From assembly GCA_025141015.1 (NCBI GenBank), contig CP081099.1, forward strand, positions 1 to 64,000: a stretch of DNA of 64,000 bases, given 5' to 3'. The position numbers were made by a program, and so were the translations under genes. The notes under the pieces are model-generated. The model was given only the letters and a program-made list of their open reading frames with translations. It did no database searches and was not told where the DNA came from. Source of the stretch: Rhodobacteraceae bacterium M382 (lineage in GTDB: Bacteria > Pseudomonadota > Alphaproteobacteria > Rhodobacterales > Rhodobacteraceae). Below are positions 16,541 through 26,797 of this stretch, piece after piece. Numbering within the stretch: the first letter of the stretch is position 1; every line of letters starts with the position of its first letter.

Positions 16541-18856
16541 TCAGCCGAGCAGATCCACGCCCGGACCCGCCATCCCCGCAATATCGAGCCACAGGTGATC
16601 CTGTGCGGCGCCGTCCACCAGGGCCCAGACCACGAACCCCGACGGCACATGCGCGATAAAGGCCTCGGCCACATCCGCATCTCCGGGGCGCGCACCATCG
16701 ACATGGCCGGCATGGGCAAAGGTGACGCGGAAGTCGTCCGCGGTGGCCCCGTCCAGACCAAACCACAGGATATCCCCGTCTTCGGCCGAATAATCCTGTA
16801 GCCAGTCCGAGCCATGGCCCCGAACCCCGGCATGATAGAAGGTATCCGCACCCGCGCCGCCATTGATCCGGTCATGGCCAAAGCCGCCGTTGATGAAATC
16901 ATCGCCGTCGCCGCCAAAGATCAGGTCGGACCAGGCCGATCCGGTCAGCACGTCATTGCCCCCCTGGCCAAAGATCTCGTCCACACCGCTGCCGCCGACA
17001 ACGGTGTCATTGCCTTCCTGCCCATAGACCAGATCATTGCCCGCGCCCGCATCGACGCTGTCATCGCCAGCCCCGGCAAAGATCCGGTCACGCTGATCCT
17101 CGTCCCCTGGCCCGCCGACAATGGTGTCATTGCCCGCACCGCCATTCAGCAGGTCCCGGCCGGTGCCGCCATCAATCAGGTCATTGCCGTCCTCGCCACG
17201 CAATGTGTCATTGCCCAGACCACCGTCCAGCGCATCATCCCCCGCGGTCCCGGTTTCGGCCCCGTCATAGAACCCGCCCCGGATCAGGATATCATCGCTG
17301 CCAAGGCTTTGATCTCGGAAATCAAAGCGCTCGACCCCGCTGGTCCGGTCGCTGCCATCGCCCCCGGTCACGGTGATTTCGGACCCGTCGTCGTTAAAGG
17401 CAAAGGTGAAGGCATCAAAATCGCCGTCGAACCAGGCCGCATCCGTGCCCGCGCCGCCGATCAGCACATTGCTGCCCGATCCGCCAAACAGGAAGTCATC
17501 CCCTGCCCCGCCATCCAGCGTATCATCCCCGCCCGATCCCAGCAGACGGTCGATCCCGTCCGATCCGGTGATGGCATCATCACCCGCCAGCCCGTCCACC
17601 TGATCGGGGCTGCTCAGGATTTCGGTATCATCGCCATCAGTCAGGGGCCGGAACGGCAGCGGACTGTATCCTATCTCGCGGTTGACGGAGTGCCAGCCCG
17701 TCTCCTCGGTGTATCCGTCAGCCCACCAGCTGAACACTGTGTTGCCATCGCCATAAACCTGTACCCGCGGGTTGTAGAGATAGTAATCTTCGCCTTCAGT
17801 GGCGATGGCGGTTTCCGGTCCCATCGGGGCACCATTCGCATCAAAATACTGCACGAACAGAGTTTCCTCGGCCGTCTCATAAGTCCCGCTCTGGCGCAGG
17901 ACGACGACCCCTCCGTCCGGCAGCAGCGCCGTTGCATCATGGGTTAATTCCCAGAACGGCATCTCGTTCACCAGGGTCAGATCGCTCAGGGCGCTGCCAT
18001 CGGCGGCAAAATGTTGATACAGCACCCGTACATTGTCCGCCTCGCTGTAGATCAACACCCCGAAACTGCCGTCGTCAAAGACCTGCACATCCTGCAGGTA
18101 AGTGTAATAATATCTTCCCCCAAAATCCCCCAGATCCGACAACTCCAGGACCGGGCCCGGGGTCCCATCCGCGGCAAATGTTTCACCGCGCAACACATAG
18201 CTGTCTCCGGAATTTCCCAGCCACAAAAGCATCAGTTCGCCATCAGGCAGAGCGGTGAGCTGTGTGTTATAGGCATTGACACCCTCCGGGAGCGGCACAT
18301 CGGCTCCAAAGGCAACCCCGTCTGCGGTGGTGCGCACCAGGCGGCTCACATTCCCGAGATAATTCATGTCCTCGTCAAAAGCCGGGACTGAGTCCACAAA
18401 GGCAAAACCGCCGCCGTCAAAGTGGGCGAAACCAGCCCAGTCAATGTTGTAGGCATCCCCAGACGACAGGGTCACCGGATCACTGACAGCGCTGCCATCG
18501 GCGGCGACATGTACCGCTGATAGATAATGCTGATCAACGTCCTGATAGCTGCCATATTCATTTTCGACCGTGACATAGGTTGCCGTCTTGTAGAACAGCG
18601 CCACAGTGCCATTGGGCGCGGTGGCAAATTCAAGCGGCCAGAACTCTATCGAATGCCCCTCGGGCACCGGCAGGGTGACCTGGGATTGGGCGGCATCGCT
18701 ACCCGGGGCAAAGACCTCCAGGACAATGTCGCCGGATCCGGTGTCATATAGCCGTGCCAGATCCCCGGAGGGCAGCAGGGTCTCGGCCAGGGGAGTCAAA
18801 AACGAGTCGCGGGTTGTCAGAGGATGGGTTTCCTGCAGAAACAATGTGTTGGTCAT
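16541..18856 (-). CDS. RTX exoprotein with beta-propeller-like N-terminus
   Basis: A 771-residue protein without a signal peptide. Residues 1-400 consist of repeated beta-strand units of the form D-G-S followed by hydrophobic strands (for example VHVAADGSAVSDPVTL, TFAADGTPGPVLEL, QYFDANGAPMGPETAI), suggesting a propeller-like fold. Residues about 415-660 are RTX repeats. The end is a divergent version of the shared C-terminal module (HGSDWLQDYSAEDGDILWFG, DDFRVTFAHAG, WALVDGAAQD, GVDLLG), the most diverged of the eleven copies. It converges on the previous gene and is divergent from the 19105 gene. Presumably type I secreted; activity unknown. Confidence 0.87.
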   Translation of the reverse strand: MTNTLFLQETHPLTTRDSFLTPLAETLLPSGDLARLYDTGSGDIVLEVFAPGSDAAQSQVTLPVPEGHSIEFWPLEFATAPNGTVALFYKTATYVTVENEYGSYQDVDQHYLSAVHVAADGSAVSDPVTLSSGDAYNIDWAGFAHFDGGGFAFVDSVPAFDEDMNYLGNVSRLVRTTADGVAFGADVPLPEGVNAYNTQLTALPDGELMLLWLGNSGDSYVLRGETFAADGTPGPVLELSDLGDFGGRYYYTYLQDVQVFDDGSFGVLIYSEADNVRVLYQHFAADGSALSDLTLVNEMPFWELTHDATALLPDGGVVVLRQSGTYETAEETLFVQYFDANGAPMGPETAIATEGEDYYLYNPRVQVYGDGNTVFSWWADGYTEETGWHSVNREIGYSPLPFRPLTDGDDTEILSSPDQVDGLAGDDAITGSDGIDRLLGSGGDDTLDGGAGDDFLFGGSGSNVLIGGAGTDAAWFDGDFDAFTFAFNDDGSEITVTGGDGSDRTSGVERFDFRDQSLGSDDILIRGGFYDGAETGTAGDDALDGGLGNDTLRGEDGNDLIDGGTGRDLLNGGAGNDTIVGGPGDEDQRDRIFAGAGDDSVDAGAGNDLVYGQEGNDTVVGGSGVDEIFGQGGNDVLTGSAWSDLIFGGDGDDFINGGFGHDRINGGAGADTFYHAGVRGHGSDWLQDYSAEDGDILWFGLDGATADDFRVTFAHAGHVDGARPGDADVAEAFIAHVPSGFVVWALVDGAAQDHLWLDIAGMAGPGVDLLG

Positions 18857-19104
18857 CTAAACACCTGTAAAAAAACAACGAGAATACCCCAGTGTAGCAG
18901 AGATTTTGGTTCCTGATAGGTGCTGGGGGGCCAATTCCGAGGGCGGCGGATCGTTGCAGTTCTGGAAATGGACCGTTTTGCAAAAACTGCATCAAAAGTT
19001 ACAAATTTTCGGAAAACTGTACTAAACTGCCGTAACGTTAAGAAGAAGTTAATTATATGTTGAACAGGGCGGCTGAATAAAAACCCGCTCTGAGGGGGGT
19101 AAAA
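18857..19104. promoter_or_regulatory. AT-rich divergent intergenic region
   Basis: This 248-bp gap separates the divergent genes ending their 5' sides at 18856 and 19105. It is much more AT-rich than its surroundings (about 18960-19080), as expected of promoters in a GC-rich genome. It contains the palindrome TAACGTTA at 19033-19040 and a strong AGGGGGG ribosome site before the 19105 ATG. Exact -35/-10 boxes are not assigned. Confidence 0.4.
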
Positions 19105-22100
19105 ATGGCCAAGATTAAAGGCACCAATGCAAATGATACACTGCCCGGTACCGCTCTGGATGACGATATCACCGGCAAGCAGGGCGACGATCTTCTTCAG
19201 GGTTTGGACGGCAATGATGACCTGAAGGGCCAAGAGGGCAATGACCGCCTGGAAGGCGGGGCCGGAAATGATGATCTCAAAGGCCAGGAAGGCAATGACA
19301 CGCTCCTGGGCGGTGCGGGCAGCGACACGCTCAAGGGGCAGGATGGCGATGACGAAGCCCACTATGACCTGACCCTGAATGGACCCGGGGATCTGGACGA
19401 TTACAAGGGCCAGGACGGGATTGATACGCTGGTTCTGGATATGGATCGGGCCAATTGGTTCGATGCGGCGGTCCAGGCGGATATCGCTGCATATCTGGCC
19501 TTTGTCGCGGCGCAGACCGACCCGATCACGGGCGAAGCCTCGGGTCAGCAGTTCGACTTCAGCGCCTTTGGTCTGAGCGCTGCCGGTTTCGAGGATCTGC
19601 GGGTCTTTGTCGATGGCGAAGAACTCAGCCCCGAGGACGACCCGGTCACCGCCAATGATGATGCGGTGTCGCTGAGCGAAGATGACACGCTGACCGTCTT
19701 TGGATCGGTCCTGGGCAATGACGTTGTGCCCGATCTGGTGCGCGAAGTGTCGCTGACCTCTGGCCCGACCCCGGTCAAGGGCAGCTTCACCTTCAACCCG
19801 GGCACCGTTTCGCCCAGCCTGCCGGGACCCGATGGCAGTTTCAGCTTTGATCCGGGATCGGATTATCAGCATCTGGCCGAAGGGACTTCCGAGGATGTCA
19901 CCTTTACCTATGAGGCCACCGATGCGGATCTCGACAGTGACAGCGCCACGGTGACCATCACCGTCAATGGGGTCAATGACGACCCCGACGCAGGCAATGA
20001 CACCGCCACCACCGATGAAAACACCGCCGTTCTTATCGACGTGCTGGCCAATGACAGCGATATTGACGATGGCGATGTGGTGTCGCTGGACAGCGTGTCG
20101 ATTTCGGATGCGGGCGGCGGCTCGGGTGGCTCGGCCACGGCCACGATCGTGGGTGGTCAGGTCCGTTTTGATCCGGGCACCGATTACGACTATCTGGCCC
20201 TGGGCGAAAGCACCACGGTCGAACTGACCTATGACGTGGTGGACAATTACACGGGCACCGATACGGCCACGGTTTCGGTCACAGTCAACGGGCGCAATGA
20301 TGCGCCGGTGGCCAATGACGATGTGGCAACCACGGATGAGGATACCCCGGTCGATATCGACGTGCTGGCCAATGACAGCGATGTGGATGCCACCGACATT
20401 CTGATGGCCATGTCCTTCTCGGCGGACAACGGCACGGTCGATCTGAACAATGACGGCACATTGCGGTATACCCCGAATGCCAATTTCTTTGGCACCGACA
20501 CCATCACCTATACGGTGATGGATGACAGTGGTGCCGCCAACAACAGTGACACGGCAACCGTGACGGTCACCGTCAACCCGGTCAATGACGCGCCCGTCAC
20601 CACTCCGGGCACTGTGGTGGCTGACGAGGTAGACGGAACGTTCCTGATCAACCTCAACGACTATGTGACGGACGTGGATATCGGCGACGCGCTGAGCTTC
20701 TCGAATATCGGGATCAGCCGGGGGGCAGCCCCCATTGATTTCGAAGATCTGGGGGGCGGGATCATTCGCATTGCTCCCTCCGATATCGGCGTGACGCTGA
20801 ACACTGGGGATATTCTGAACACCCAGTTCAGCTATACGGTGATGGATGACAGCGGCGAACCAAATGACACGGCCACCGGGGTGGTCGATCTGACGATCAA
20901 CGGCATCGATGATGCGGTGATCCCACCACCCGTGAACACGCCCCCGGTTGCCAATGCCTTTGCGGTTGATGCCAGCGAAGGCGACAGAGATATCGTGATT
21001 TCCCTGGGCGATCTGGCCACGGATGTGGGCGATACGCTGACAATCACGACTCTGACCTCGGATCGGTTCGACGGTGTGTTCACGAACCAGAATGTGCCGT
21101 TCGAGGTGAGCGAGGGCAATCTGATCCTCACCGACCCCAGCTGGTTCTTCTTTCAGGAGGCCAGCGTCACACCCGAAGCCGCAGGTGATGGGATCCTGTC
21201 CGGAGGGGAAGAGGTGGCTGTCGCGCTGAACTTTGAAGTCGTGGACAGCGCCGGACAGACGGCCTCCGAGGTTCTGACCCTGAATCTGACCGGGGTGGAT
21301 CCGGACACGGGTCCGACGGGCAATGACGCGCCCAATGCGGATCTGATCCAGACACCGCCGGGCGAAACGCCGATCTTCGAAGGCTTCCCATCCAGCGAGA
21401 TCCCCTTCCCCGTGACCGTGGGTGACGTCGGCGCAGCGGCGATCGTGATCGATCTGGACAGCCATGTGTCCGACCCGGACGGCGGGCCGAACCCGCTGAC
21501 GATCGCCATCGTCGGGGATGTGGTCAGCACCGATGGGGTGACCGGCGTGCAGACCATCGCCGGCATCGTGATTGGCACGGATGAAACAACCGGAGAGCCG
21601 ATCACCGCCAATGTGCTGTTCGATCCCGCCACCAACGAGCTGACCATCCCGGTGGATGACAGCTTCCCGCTGGCGGATGGCGAAAACGCCGAAGGTATAT
21701 TGGAATATACCGTCAGCGACGGAGAGGACACCACGACCGGTGCAGTTACGTTCAACTACACCAACCCGGCACCGGTTGTTCCCGATGTACGCACGCTGGA
21801 CTTTGAACCCTTTGCGGATGCCATCGAGGCCTCGATCGTGCTGGACACGCTGAACCCGAATGGCGGCGACGATGTCGGTGAACCCTACGAAGGGTTCCGG
21901 TTCCAGGGTGCGGCCTCGGTGATCGAGACCGACGAATTGGGCGGTGGCGGTCGCGGCAGTGGCGGCACGCCCGGTATTGCCAGCGGCCAGACCACGCCGG
22001 GTGGCGACAATGTGCTTCTGGGCGGAGCCTCGCAGACCGACGTGCCCCTGTTTGATCCAGAGACTGGCGAGCCGGTCATGGTGCAGGACACCGATGATCG

Positions 22101-22677
22101 TGGCGATCCGCTGTTTGATCCATTTACCGGTGAGCCGGTCATGGTGCAGGACACCGAGACCGTAACGGATGAGCTGGCCCTTCTGGCGCCGGGCATGGAT
22201 TTTGGGTTGGACGATCTGGGCATTTTTGCCCAGACGGTGGCAGATGGTGCAGCTGCCAATTCAACAATCGTGCAGGGCCGGATTGATCTGGCCATTGCGG
22301 ACAGAGGAATTGACGATTTCGATCTGGATGGGCTGTCGCTGAACGTCGCCGGCGGCGGTGGCACGGTCAGCATGACCACCTGGCGCCTGGGAGAAATGAC
22401 CGAGCGTCTGGATAGCAATCTCGGCTCTGGATTCGAAGATGTCTATGCCGGTCTGGTTGCAGTCGATACATTTGTCTTCGATGTCGATTCAGCGACCCCG
22501 GCCACCGTGCTCGACTTCAACGATGTCGCCTTTGCCGATGATGCCGGGAACGCGGGCACCCAGAGCACCGATCCGCTCGATCCCGGTGTGCTGGAGTTCG
22601 ACGATATCTTTGCGGTCAGCTTCGTATCCAGCGACGGGTCGCAGATCGTGCTGGACGATATTTTCACCAGCGTCTGA
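19105..22677 (+). CDS. RTX/cadherin-like large surface or secreted protein without the shared C-terminal module
   Basis: A 1190-residue, very acidic protein without a Sec signal. Residues about 1-95 are RTX repeats unusually rich in KGQ (NDDLKGQEGND repeated). From about 180 to 760 there are successive VCBS/cadherin-type repeats (ANDDVATTDEDTPVDIDVLANDSDVD, then TVTVTVNPVNDAP). Later comes a 24-residue internal duplication (PLFDPETGEPVMVQDT / PLFDPFTGEPVMVQDT, near residues 983-1015). It ends ...GSQIVLDDIFTSV, and lacks the HGSDWVQDY module of all other RTX proteins here. Presumably an adhesin exported by type I secretion. It has a strong ribosome site and its own terminator. Confidence 0.88.
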   Translation: MAKIKGTNANDTLPGTALDDDITGKQGDDLLQGLDGNDDLKGQEGNDRLEGGAGNDDLKGQEGNDTLLGGAGSDTLKGQDGDDEAHYDLTLNGPGDLDDYKGQDGIDTLVLDMDRANWFDAAVQADIAAYLAFVAAQTDPITGEASGQQFDFSAFGLSAAGFEDLRVFVDGEELSPEDDPVTANDDAVSLSEDDTLTVFGSVLGNDVVPDLVREVSLTSGPTPVKGSFTFNPGTVSPSLPGPDGSFSFDPGSDYQHLAEGTSEDVTFTYEATDADLDSDSATVTITVNGVNDDPDAGNDTATTDENTAVLIDVLANDSDIDDGDVVSLDSVSISDAGGGSGGSATATIVGGQVRFDPGTDYDYLALGESTTVELTYDVVDNYTGTDTATVSVTVNGRNDAPVANDDVATTDEDTPVDIDVLANDSDVDATDILMAMSFSADNGTVDLNNDGTLRYTPNANFFGTDTITYTVMDDSGAANNSDTATVTVTVNPVNDAPVTTPGTVVADEVDGTFLINLNDYVTDVDIGDALSFSNIGISRGAAPIDFEDLGGGIIRIAPSDIGVTLNTGDILNTQFSYTVMDDSGEPNDTATGVVDLTINGIDDAVIPPPVNTPPVANAFAVDASEGDRDIVISLGDLATDVGDTLTITTLTSDRFDGVFTNQNVPFEVSEGNLILTDPSWFFFQEASVTPEAAGDGILSGGEEVAVALNFEVVDSAGQTASEVLTLNLTGVDPDTGPTGNDAPNADLIQTPPGETPIFEGFPSSEIPFPVTVGDVGAAAIVIDLDSHVSDPDGGPNPLTIAIVGDVVSTDGVTGVQTIAGIVIGTDETTGEPITANVLFDPATNELTIPVDDSFPLADGENAEGILEYTVSDGEDTTTGAVTFNYTNPAPVVPDVRTLDFEPFADAIEASIVLDTLNPNGGDDVGEPYEGFRFQGAASVIETDELGGGGRGSGGTPGIASGQTTPGGDNVLLGGASQTDVPLFDPETGEPVMVQDTDDRGDPLFDPFTGEPVMVQDTETVTDELALLAPGMDFGLDDLGIFAQTVADGAAANSTIVQGRIDLAIADRGIDDFDLDGLSLNVAGGGGTVSMTTWRLGEMTERLDSNLGSGFEDVYAGLVAVDTFVFDVDSATPATVLDFNDVAFADDAGNAGTQSTDPLDPGVLEFDDIFAVSFVSSDGSQIVLDDIFTSV

Positions 22678-22701
22678 TCTGCACCATATCTTTTGCAAAG
22701 G

Positions 22702-22729
22702 GGGCCGCCTGTCAGGGCGGCCCTTTTTT
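22702..22729 (+). terminator. rho-independent terminator
   Basis: An 8-bp GC-rich stem (GGGCCGCC at 22702-22709 with GGCGGCCC at 22716-22723) with a 6-nt loop and a TTTTTT tract at 22724-22729. It sits 24 nt after the stop of the 19105 gene, just before the convergent gene end at 22732. Confidence 0.92.
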
Positions 22730-22731
22730 GT

Positions 22732-25155
22732 TCAGATCAGCAGGTTGTCATACTCAGATGATCCGGCGATCTGCAGGCGGATGGTGCCTTCGGCTTCGCC
22801 GTCGACCAGCGCCCAGATGATCTGGCCCGTGGGTTTATAGATCACGAATGCCTCGCGCACCGCGTCATCCCCGGCGCGTTCACCGGCGGCATCGGCGGTA
22901 TGGGCGAAATTGACCTGGAAATCATCCGCTGTCGCTGTGCTGTTGCCAAACAACAGCACATCGCCCTGGGACGAGGTGAAATCCTGCACCCAGTCCGACC
23001 CGTGATCGGCGACCCCGATGTGAAAGAACCTGTCCGCACCGGTGCCGCCATTGATGCGGTCATGTCCAAAGCCGCCATTGACAAAATCATTGCCCGCACC
23101 ACCAAACACCAGATCGGAAAACGCCGAGCCGGTGATCACGTCATCGCCGTCCTGGCCCTGCAGCTCGTCGCTCCCGGCCCCGCCCGCGATGGTGTCATTG
23201 CCGTTCATGCCATAGACCAGATCATTGCCGGCACCAGCCTCGATGCTGTCATGCCCGTTGCCGCCATAGATGACGTCGCGCAGATCGGCGGATGAGTTGC
23301 CGCCGATGATGTGGTCATCGCCATCGCCTCCGTTCAGGGTATCGGCCCCAACTCCGCCATCCAGCGTGTCATTGCCTGCGCCGCCGGTCAGCCTGTCATT
23401 GCCGGCCAGCCCCATCAGAATGTCATTGCCGTCACCGCCATCCAGGCGATCTTCGGATGCGCCACCGCTCTGCACGATCCCGCCACCGCCGGATCCACCA
23501 CCACCGTCACCACCAGACCCACCGCCGTCACCGCCACCATCACCGCCGGATCCGCCGTCGCCGCCACCATCACCACCAGATCCACCATCACCGCCACCGC
23601 CGGACCCGCCGTCCCCACCACCATCTCCGCCGGATCCACCGCCATCGCTGGCGGCGGCGACATTGCCGACCGGCAGATGTTGTGCATTCAGGATCATGCC
23701 GGTTGAAAACATGTCCGGCGTCAGGGCGACCCCGGCGGCGCCGTTCAGTTCGACCCTGAGATCTGCGAACCGCAGGGTGACGCCAGACCCGGAGGTTTCG
23801 ATCTGCAACTGATCAACCTGATAGAGAAAGGGCAAGGTTGACAGGTCCAGACGGTCTTCGGCCGGATTGAAATCCAGCACCCGCCCCATCAGCCCGTCCG
23901 CTGCGGCCTGGTCCTGGCGGAACACAAAGATGTCCGCGCCGCCCCCGCCCTGTAACCGGTCCGCCCCGCCTCCGGATATCATCACATCAGTGCGGTCCGT
24001 GCCGGTCACGATATCGCCGCTGCCATCGCCTTGCAGGATCTCGCCCAATCCGCTCAGATCCGCCTGGAGCTGGCTGATCCCCGGGTCGCGTCCAGAGGCG
24101 GCAAACAGCTGCAGGACATCGCCCTGCACCACCGCATCCAGAGCGCTGACATTGGTCAGGGTCGACTCCAGCCCGTCGGCAATGCTGTCGAGATGCAGCA
24201 GATGCCCGTCCGGCAACAGGGCAAACAGGCTGATCCCGTCATCGGAACCGGCGGCCAGAACAAAGGTCCAGTCACCCTGGCGGGCGGTGGCCAGATGCAC
24301 CACATCGTCAAACCGGGTCGACAGCGTATCGCCCACGTGATCGGTCGCGGTCAGCGTGCCATCGCCCCCAACCCGGAACACGGTCAACGACGCGCTGCCC
24401 GACGCGGCCAACACCGCAAAATCCTGCCCTGCCAGCCGCAGGGTTTCCAACGCCGTCGGCCCGGAAATTCCGGGGCCGTCGGGGCCACCGAACCGATCCA
24501 GCAGGGTCAGCTGCCCGTTGCTGTCGGCGCGATAGCTGAACAGCTCTCCGCCGGTGAGCCCCGCCGCCAGCACCAGCCCGCCCTCGGTCAGCGCCAGCGC
24601 CGAAAACCCGGCGTCCGTCTCGGTGTGCAGATCCAGCTGGGTCAGGGTGCCCGCCTCTGTCAGCCGATGCGAGACAATGGTGTCCCCGATCCCGGACAGG
24701 GCAAACACGATGGTCTGTCCGCCATAGACACCGCTCACCGCGGTGTGTGCTGCGGCGATGGTGCTGCCGCCTGCCAGCAGCCCGGTTCCCGCACCAAGCT
24801 CCACCCCCGGGAGCGGCTCCAGCCGATATCCGGTCCAGAGCGGCAGCCCGGTTCCCAGCGGAACAACCGTCACCCCATCGGGATCGGGAATCGGCAACAG
24901 ATCCACACCCGACGCCCCGATCCGACCCGGCGCATAGGATCGAACCGTCTGGACTGTTGCCAGAGTTCCCGGCGACAGGTTGAAACTGGCGATCCCGCCG
25001 CCAGCTTCGGTCGCCATCAGCAACCGTATCTCGCCCCCGACCCCGATCACCTCGAGATCGGCGACAGGACCCTCAAAAGGCAGACCGGACAGATCCGGCA
25101 GCCCTTGAAATTGCAAAGACAGCACCCCGCGCCCTCCTGCCATATCACTCACCAC
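22732..25155 (-). CDS. RTX exoprotein with propeller-like N-terminus and poly-Gly/Asp linker
   Basis: About 807 residues (start at GTG 25155 or ATG 25143; unresolved). Residues 1-390 form repeated beta units with the pattern [19 protein letters not shown] / [11 protein letters not shown], resembling a lactonase-type beta-propeller. A first RTX-like segment follows (about 400-500). Then comes a Gly/Asp/Ser linker of about 55 residues ([12 protein letters not shown] repeated; coded at about 23475-23640), RTX repeats, and the shared C-terminal module ([48 protein letters not shown]) with the variant tail EYDNLLI. No Sec signal. Function unknown. Confidence 0.86.
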   Translation of the reverse strand: MVSDMAGGRGVLSLQFQGLPDLSGLPFEGPVADLEVIGVGGEIRLLMATEAGGGIASFNLSPGTLATVQTVRSYAPGRIGASGVDLLPIPDPDGVTVVPLGTGLPLWTGYRLEPLPGVELGAGTGLLAGGSTIAAAHTAVSGVYGGQTIVFALSGIGDTIVSHRLTEAGTLTQLDLHTETDAGFSALALTEGGLVLAAGLTGGELFSYRADSNGQLTLLDRFGGPDGPGISGPTALETLRLAGQDFAVLAASGSASLTVFRVGGDGTLTATDHVGDTLSTRFDDVVHLATARQGDWTFVLAAGSDDGISLFALLPDGHLLHLDSIADGLESTLTNVSALDAVVQGDVLQLFAASGRDPGISQLQADLSGLGEILQGDGSGDIVTGTDRTDVMISGGGADRLQGGGGADIFVFRQDQAAADGLMGRVLDFNPAEDRLDLSTLPFLYQVDQLQIETSGSGVTLRFADLRVELNGAAGVALTPDMFSTGMILNAQHLPVGNVAAASDGGGSGGDGGGDGGSGGGGDGGSGGDGGGDGGSGGDGGGDGGGSGGDGGGGSGGGGIVQSGGASEDRLDGGDGNDILMGLAGNDRLTGGAGNDTLDGGVGADTLNGGDGDDHIIGGNSSADLRDVIYGGNGHDSIEAGAGNDLVYGMNGNDTIAGGAGSDELQGQDGDDVITGSAFSDLVFGGAGNDFVNGGFGHDRINGGTGADRFFHIGVADHGSDWVQDFTSSQGDVLLFGNSTATADDFQVNFAHTADAAGERAGDDAVREAFVIYKPTGQIIWALVDGEAEGTIRLQIAGSSEYDNLLI

Positions 25156-25398
25156 GGGGATCAGTCTGACGAGGCACGGCGGCTGTGGATGGGCCGGGAA
25201 TATGGCGAAACAGCGGAGGTTTTCGCCAGTTTTATCTGTTTCTTAACGACTTGGAGGCTTTGGGCGATCGACTTTGGCCCCGAATCCAGACCGCTGCCCC
25301 AGACGGGGACCCGGAGCAAGAGATTGCGCTCTGCGCCCGGGGCTGAATAAGATGGATCATGGCGCGCAGGAGCGCCCAACCATACCGGAGACCGACAC
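25156..25398. promoter_or_regulatory. divergent intergenic region
   Basis: About 240 bp between the divergent RTX gene (5' end at 25155) and the Sec-exported protein gene at 25399. No repeats or clear promoter boxes were recognised. A ribosome site of GGAGA type lies just upstream of 25399. Confidence 0.3.
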
Positions 25399-26760
25399 AT
25401 GAAGGTAATGGCCCTGGCTGCCGTTCTGATTGCGATGGCAGGCGCCGCGCTGTCCCAGGTGGATATCGCGTTCGGGCCAAATCCCAGATCCTATGACAAT
25501 CTGGAGGTCTGGGATTATTCGTCCAAGACATCGCGCCAGCAATGGACTGCGCTGAACACCGCGGGTGTGACCGAGATTCACCTGAATGCGGCGTTTCTGT
25601 TGCGTCACGACATCCTGCAGATGACCCCGCCACGCTGGCCCGCGCGCCCGGCGGCCACCTATCTGACCGGGCCACAATTCAGCCAGATGAAAGATCTGGT
25701 CCGGCGCGGCGGGTTTCGCTTTGTCTATGAGGCGGGATACGGGTTGGGGGGCGATCGCTGTCGCCAGATCAAACAGGACCCCGTCACCGGAGGGGCTGCG
25801 GCGGCGCTTGTGGAATACAACAATGTGCTGCGTCCGATGCTGGACAATCAGGTCCCCGTGCACGCCATCGCGGTGGACGGGGCGTTTCTGCGGTTGATCG
25901 CCGGGTCCAAGAAGGCCTTCAGCTGCGACACCCATGCGGGAGTCCGGTTGAAGACATCCCAAACCGTTGCCGCCGTGCAGGCCTATCTGGTCAAAATGGT
26001 GGCTCTGCTGGCCACGCATCCGGTCCAGCGCGGTATCGATCTGCAGGTTGACCTGACCATCAACCTGCCCAATTGGAAAGTCGGCGATCTGGACCGGGTC
26101 TTCCACCCCGAGGTGGCCAACCCCGATCTTCTGGCAGTTCTGGCCGCCTTTGACAGGCTGCGCGACAGCGCGGGGCAAAAACCGGCCATTCGCCGGATCA
26201 AGCTGGATTATCCGTATTGCTATGTCACCGGCCCCTGCGCGGCCGGGGGGCGGCCGCGCCAGAAACTGGAGACGATCTTTGTCAGCAAGGTCGCCGAGGT
26301 GTGGGACCATTCACGGGGCCTGAACGGTCCCGGTTCCAAGGGCCCGACCCTGTCGGTGGTGACAAATACCGAACAGGACGCTGACAGCTGCGTCGTGACG
26401 GATACAAAATTCCCGTTTTTTCTGGTGTATCGGGCCTGTCGCCCCGCCAAGTCCGATCCGGCCAAGTCCGATCCGGCCAAATCAGATCCGGGCACGCCAG
26501 ACTGCGCACCAGGTCAGGCCTGGGAACAGCCGATGCCCTGGTGCCAGATCGAAACCATCCGCTCTGGCGACCACGCGTTTTATATCAAATCGTTCAAATT
26601 TGCGGACCGGTTGAAACCCTCAGGGGATTTGCGCAAGCGGATCAGCGCCCAAAGCAGCCTGGGCCAGGTCACGATTGACCAGCTGATCTTTCAGGCCTGG
26701 CACGAAACCCCCTATACCAATGCAGCCTATCGCCGAAAAGTGACCGACTACGCCAAGTGA
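25399..26760 (+). CDS. Sec-exported protein of unknown function
   Basis: A 453-residue protein with a clear Sec signal peptide (MKVMALAAVLIAMAGAALS, cleavage near ALS-Q). The body alternates strands and helices with conserved-looking patches VTEIHLNAAFLLRHD, GGFRFVYEAGYGLGGDRC, VHAIAVDGAFLRL and IRRIKLDYPYCYVTGPC, which could be a TIM-barrel (glycosidase-like) fold, but I do not recognise the family. Residues about 352-366 are a three-fold PAKSDPAKSDPAKSDP linker encoded by 15-bp DNA repeats, followed by a small Cys-containing C-terminal domain. As a Sec-exported protein next to a T2SS it is a better T2SS substrate candidate than the RTX proteins (inference). Confidence 0.7.
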   Translation: MKVMALAAVLIAMAGAALSQVDIAFGPNPRSYDNLEVWDYSSKTSRQQWTALNTAGVTEIHLNAAFLLRHDILQMTPPRWPARPAATYLTGPQFSQMKDLVRRGGFRFVYEAGYGLGGDRCRQIKQDPVTGGAAAALVEYNNVLRPMLDNQVPVHAIAVDGAFLRLIAGSKKAFSCDTHAGVRLKTSQTVAAVQAYLVKMVALLATHPVQRGIDLQVDLTINLPNWKVGDLDRVFHPEVANPDLLAVLAAFDRLRDSAGQKPAIRRIKLDYPYCYVTGPCAAGGRPRQKLETIFVSKVAEVWDHSRGLNGPGSKGPTLSVVTNTEQDADSCVVTDTKFPFFLVYRACRPAKSDPAKSDPAKSDPGTPDCAPGQAWEQPMPWCQIETIRSGDHAFYIKSFKFADRLKPSGDLRKRISAQSSLGQVTIDQLIFQAWHETPYTNAAYRRKVTDYAK

Positions 26761-26790
26761 CCACAGGCTCCCGGAGCGAGAGCCTATGGT
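26760..26790. terminator. possible bidirectional hairpin
   Basis: An imperfect inverted repeat (ACCA-C-AGGCTC with GAGCCT-A-TGGT) lies between the convergent genes ending at 26760 and 26798. There is no T tract, so its function as a terminator is uncertain. Confidence 0.35.
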
Positions 26791-26797
26791 CCTGAGC

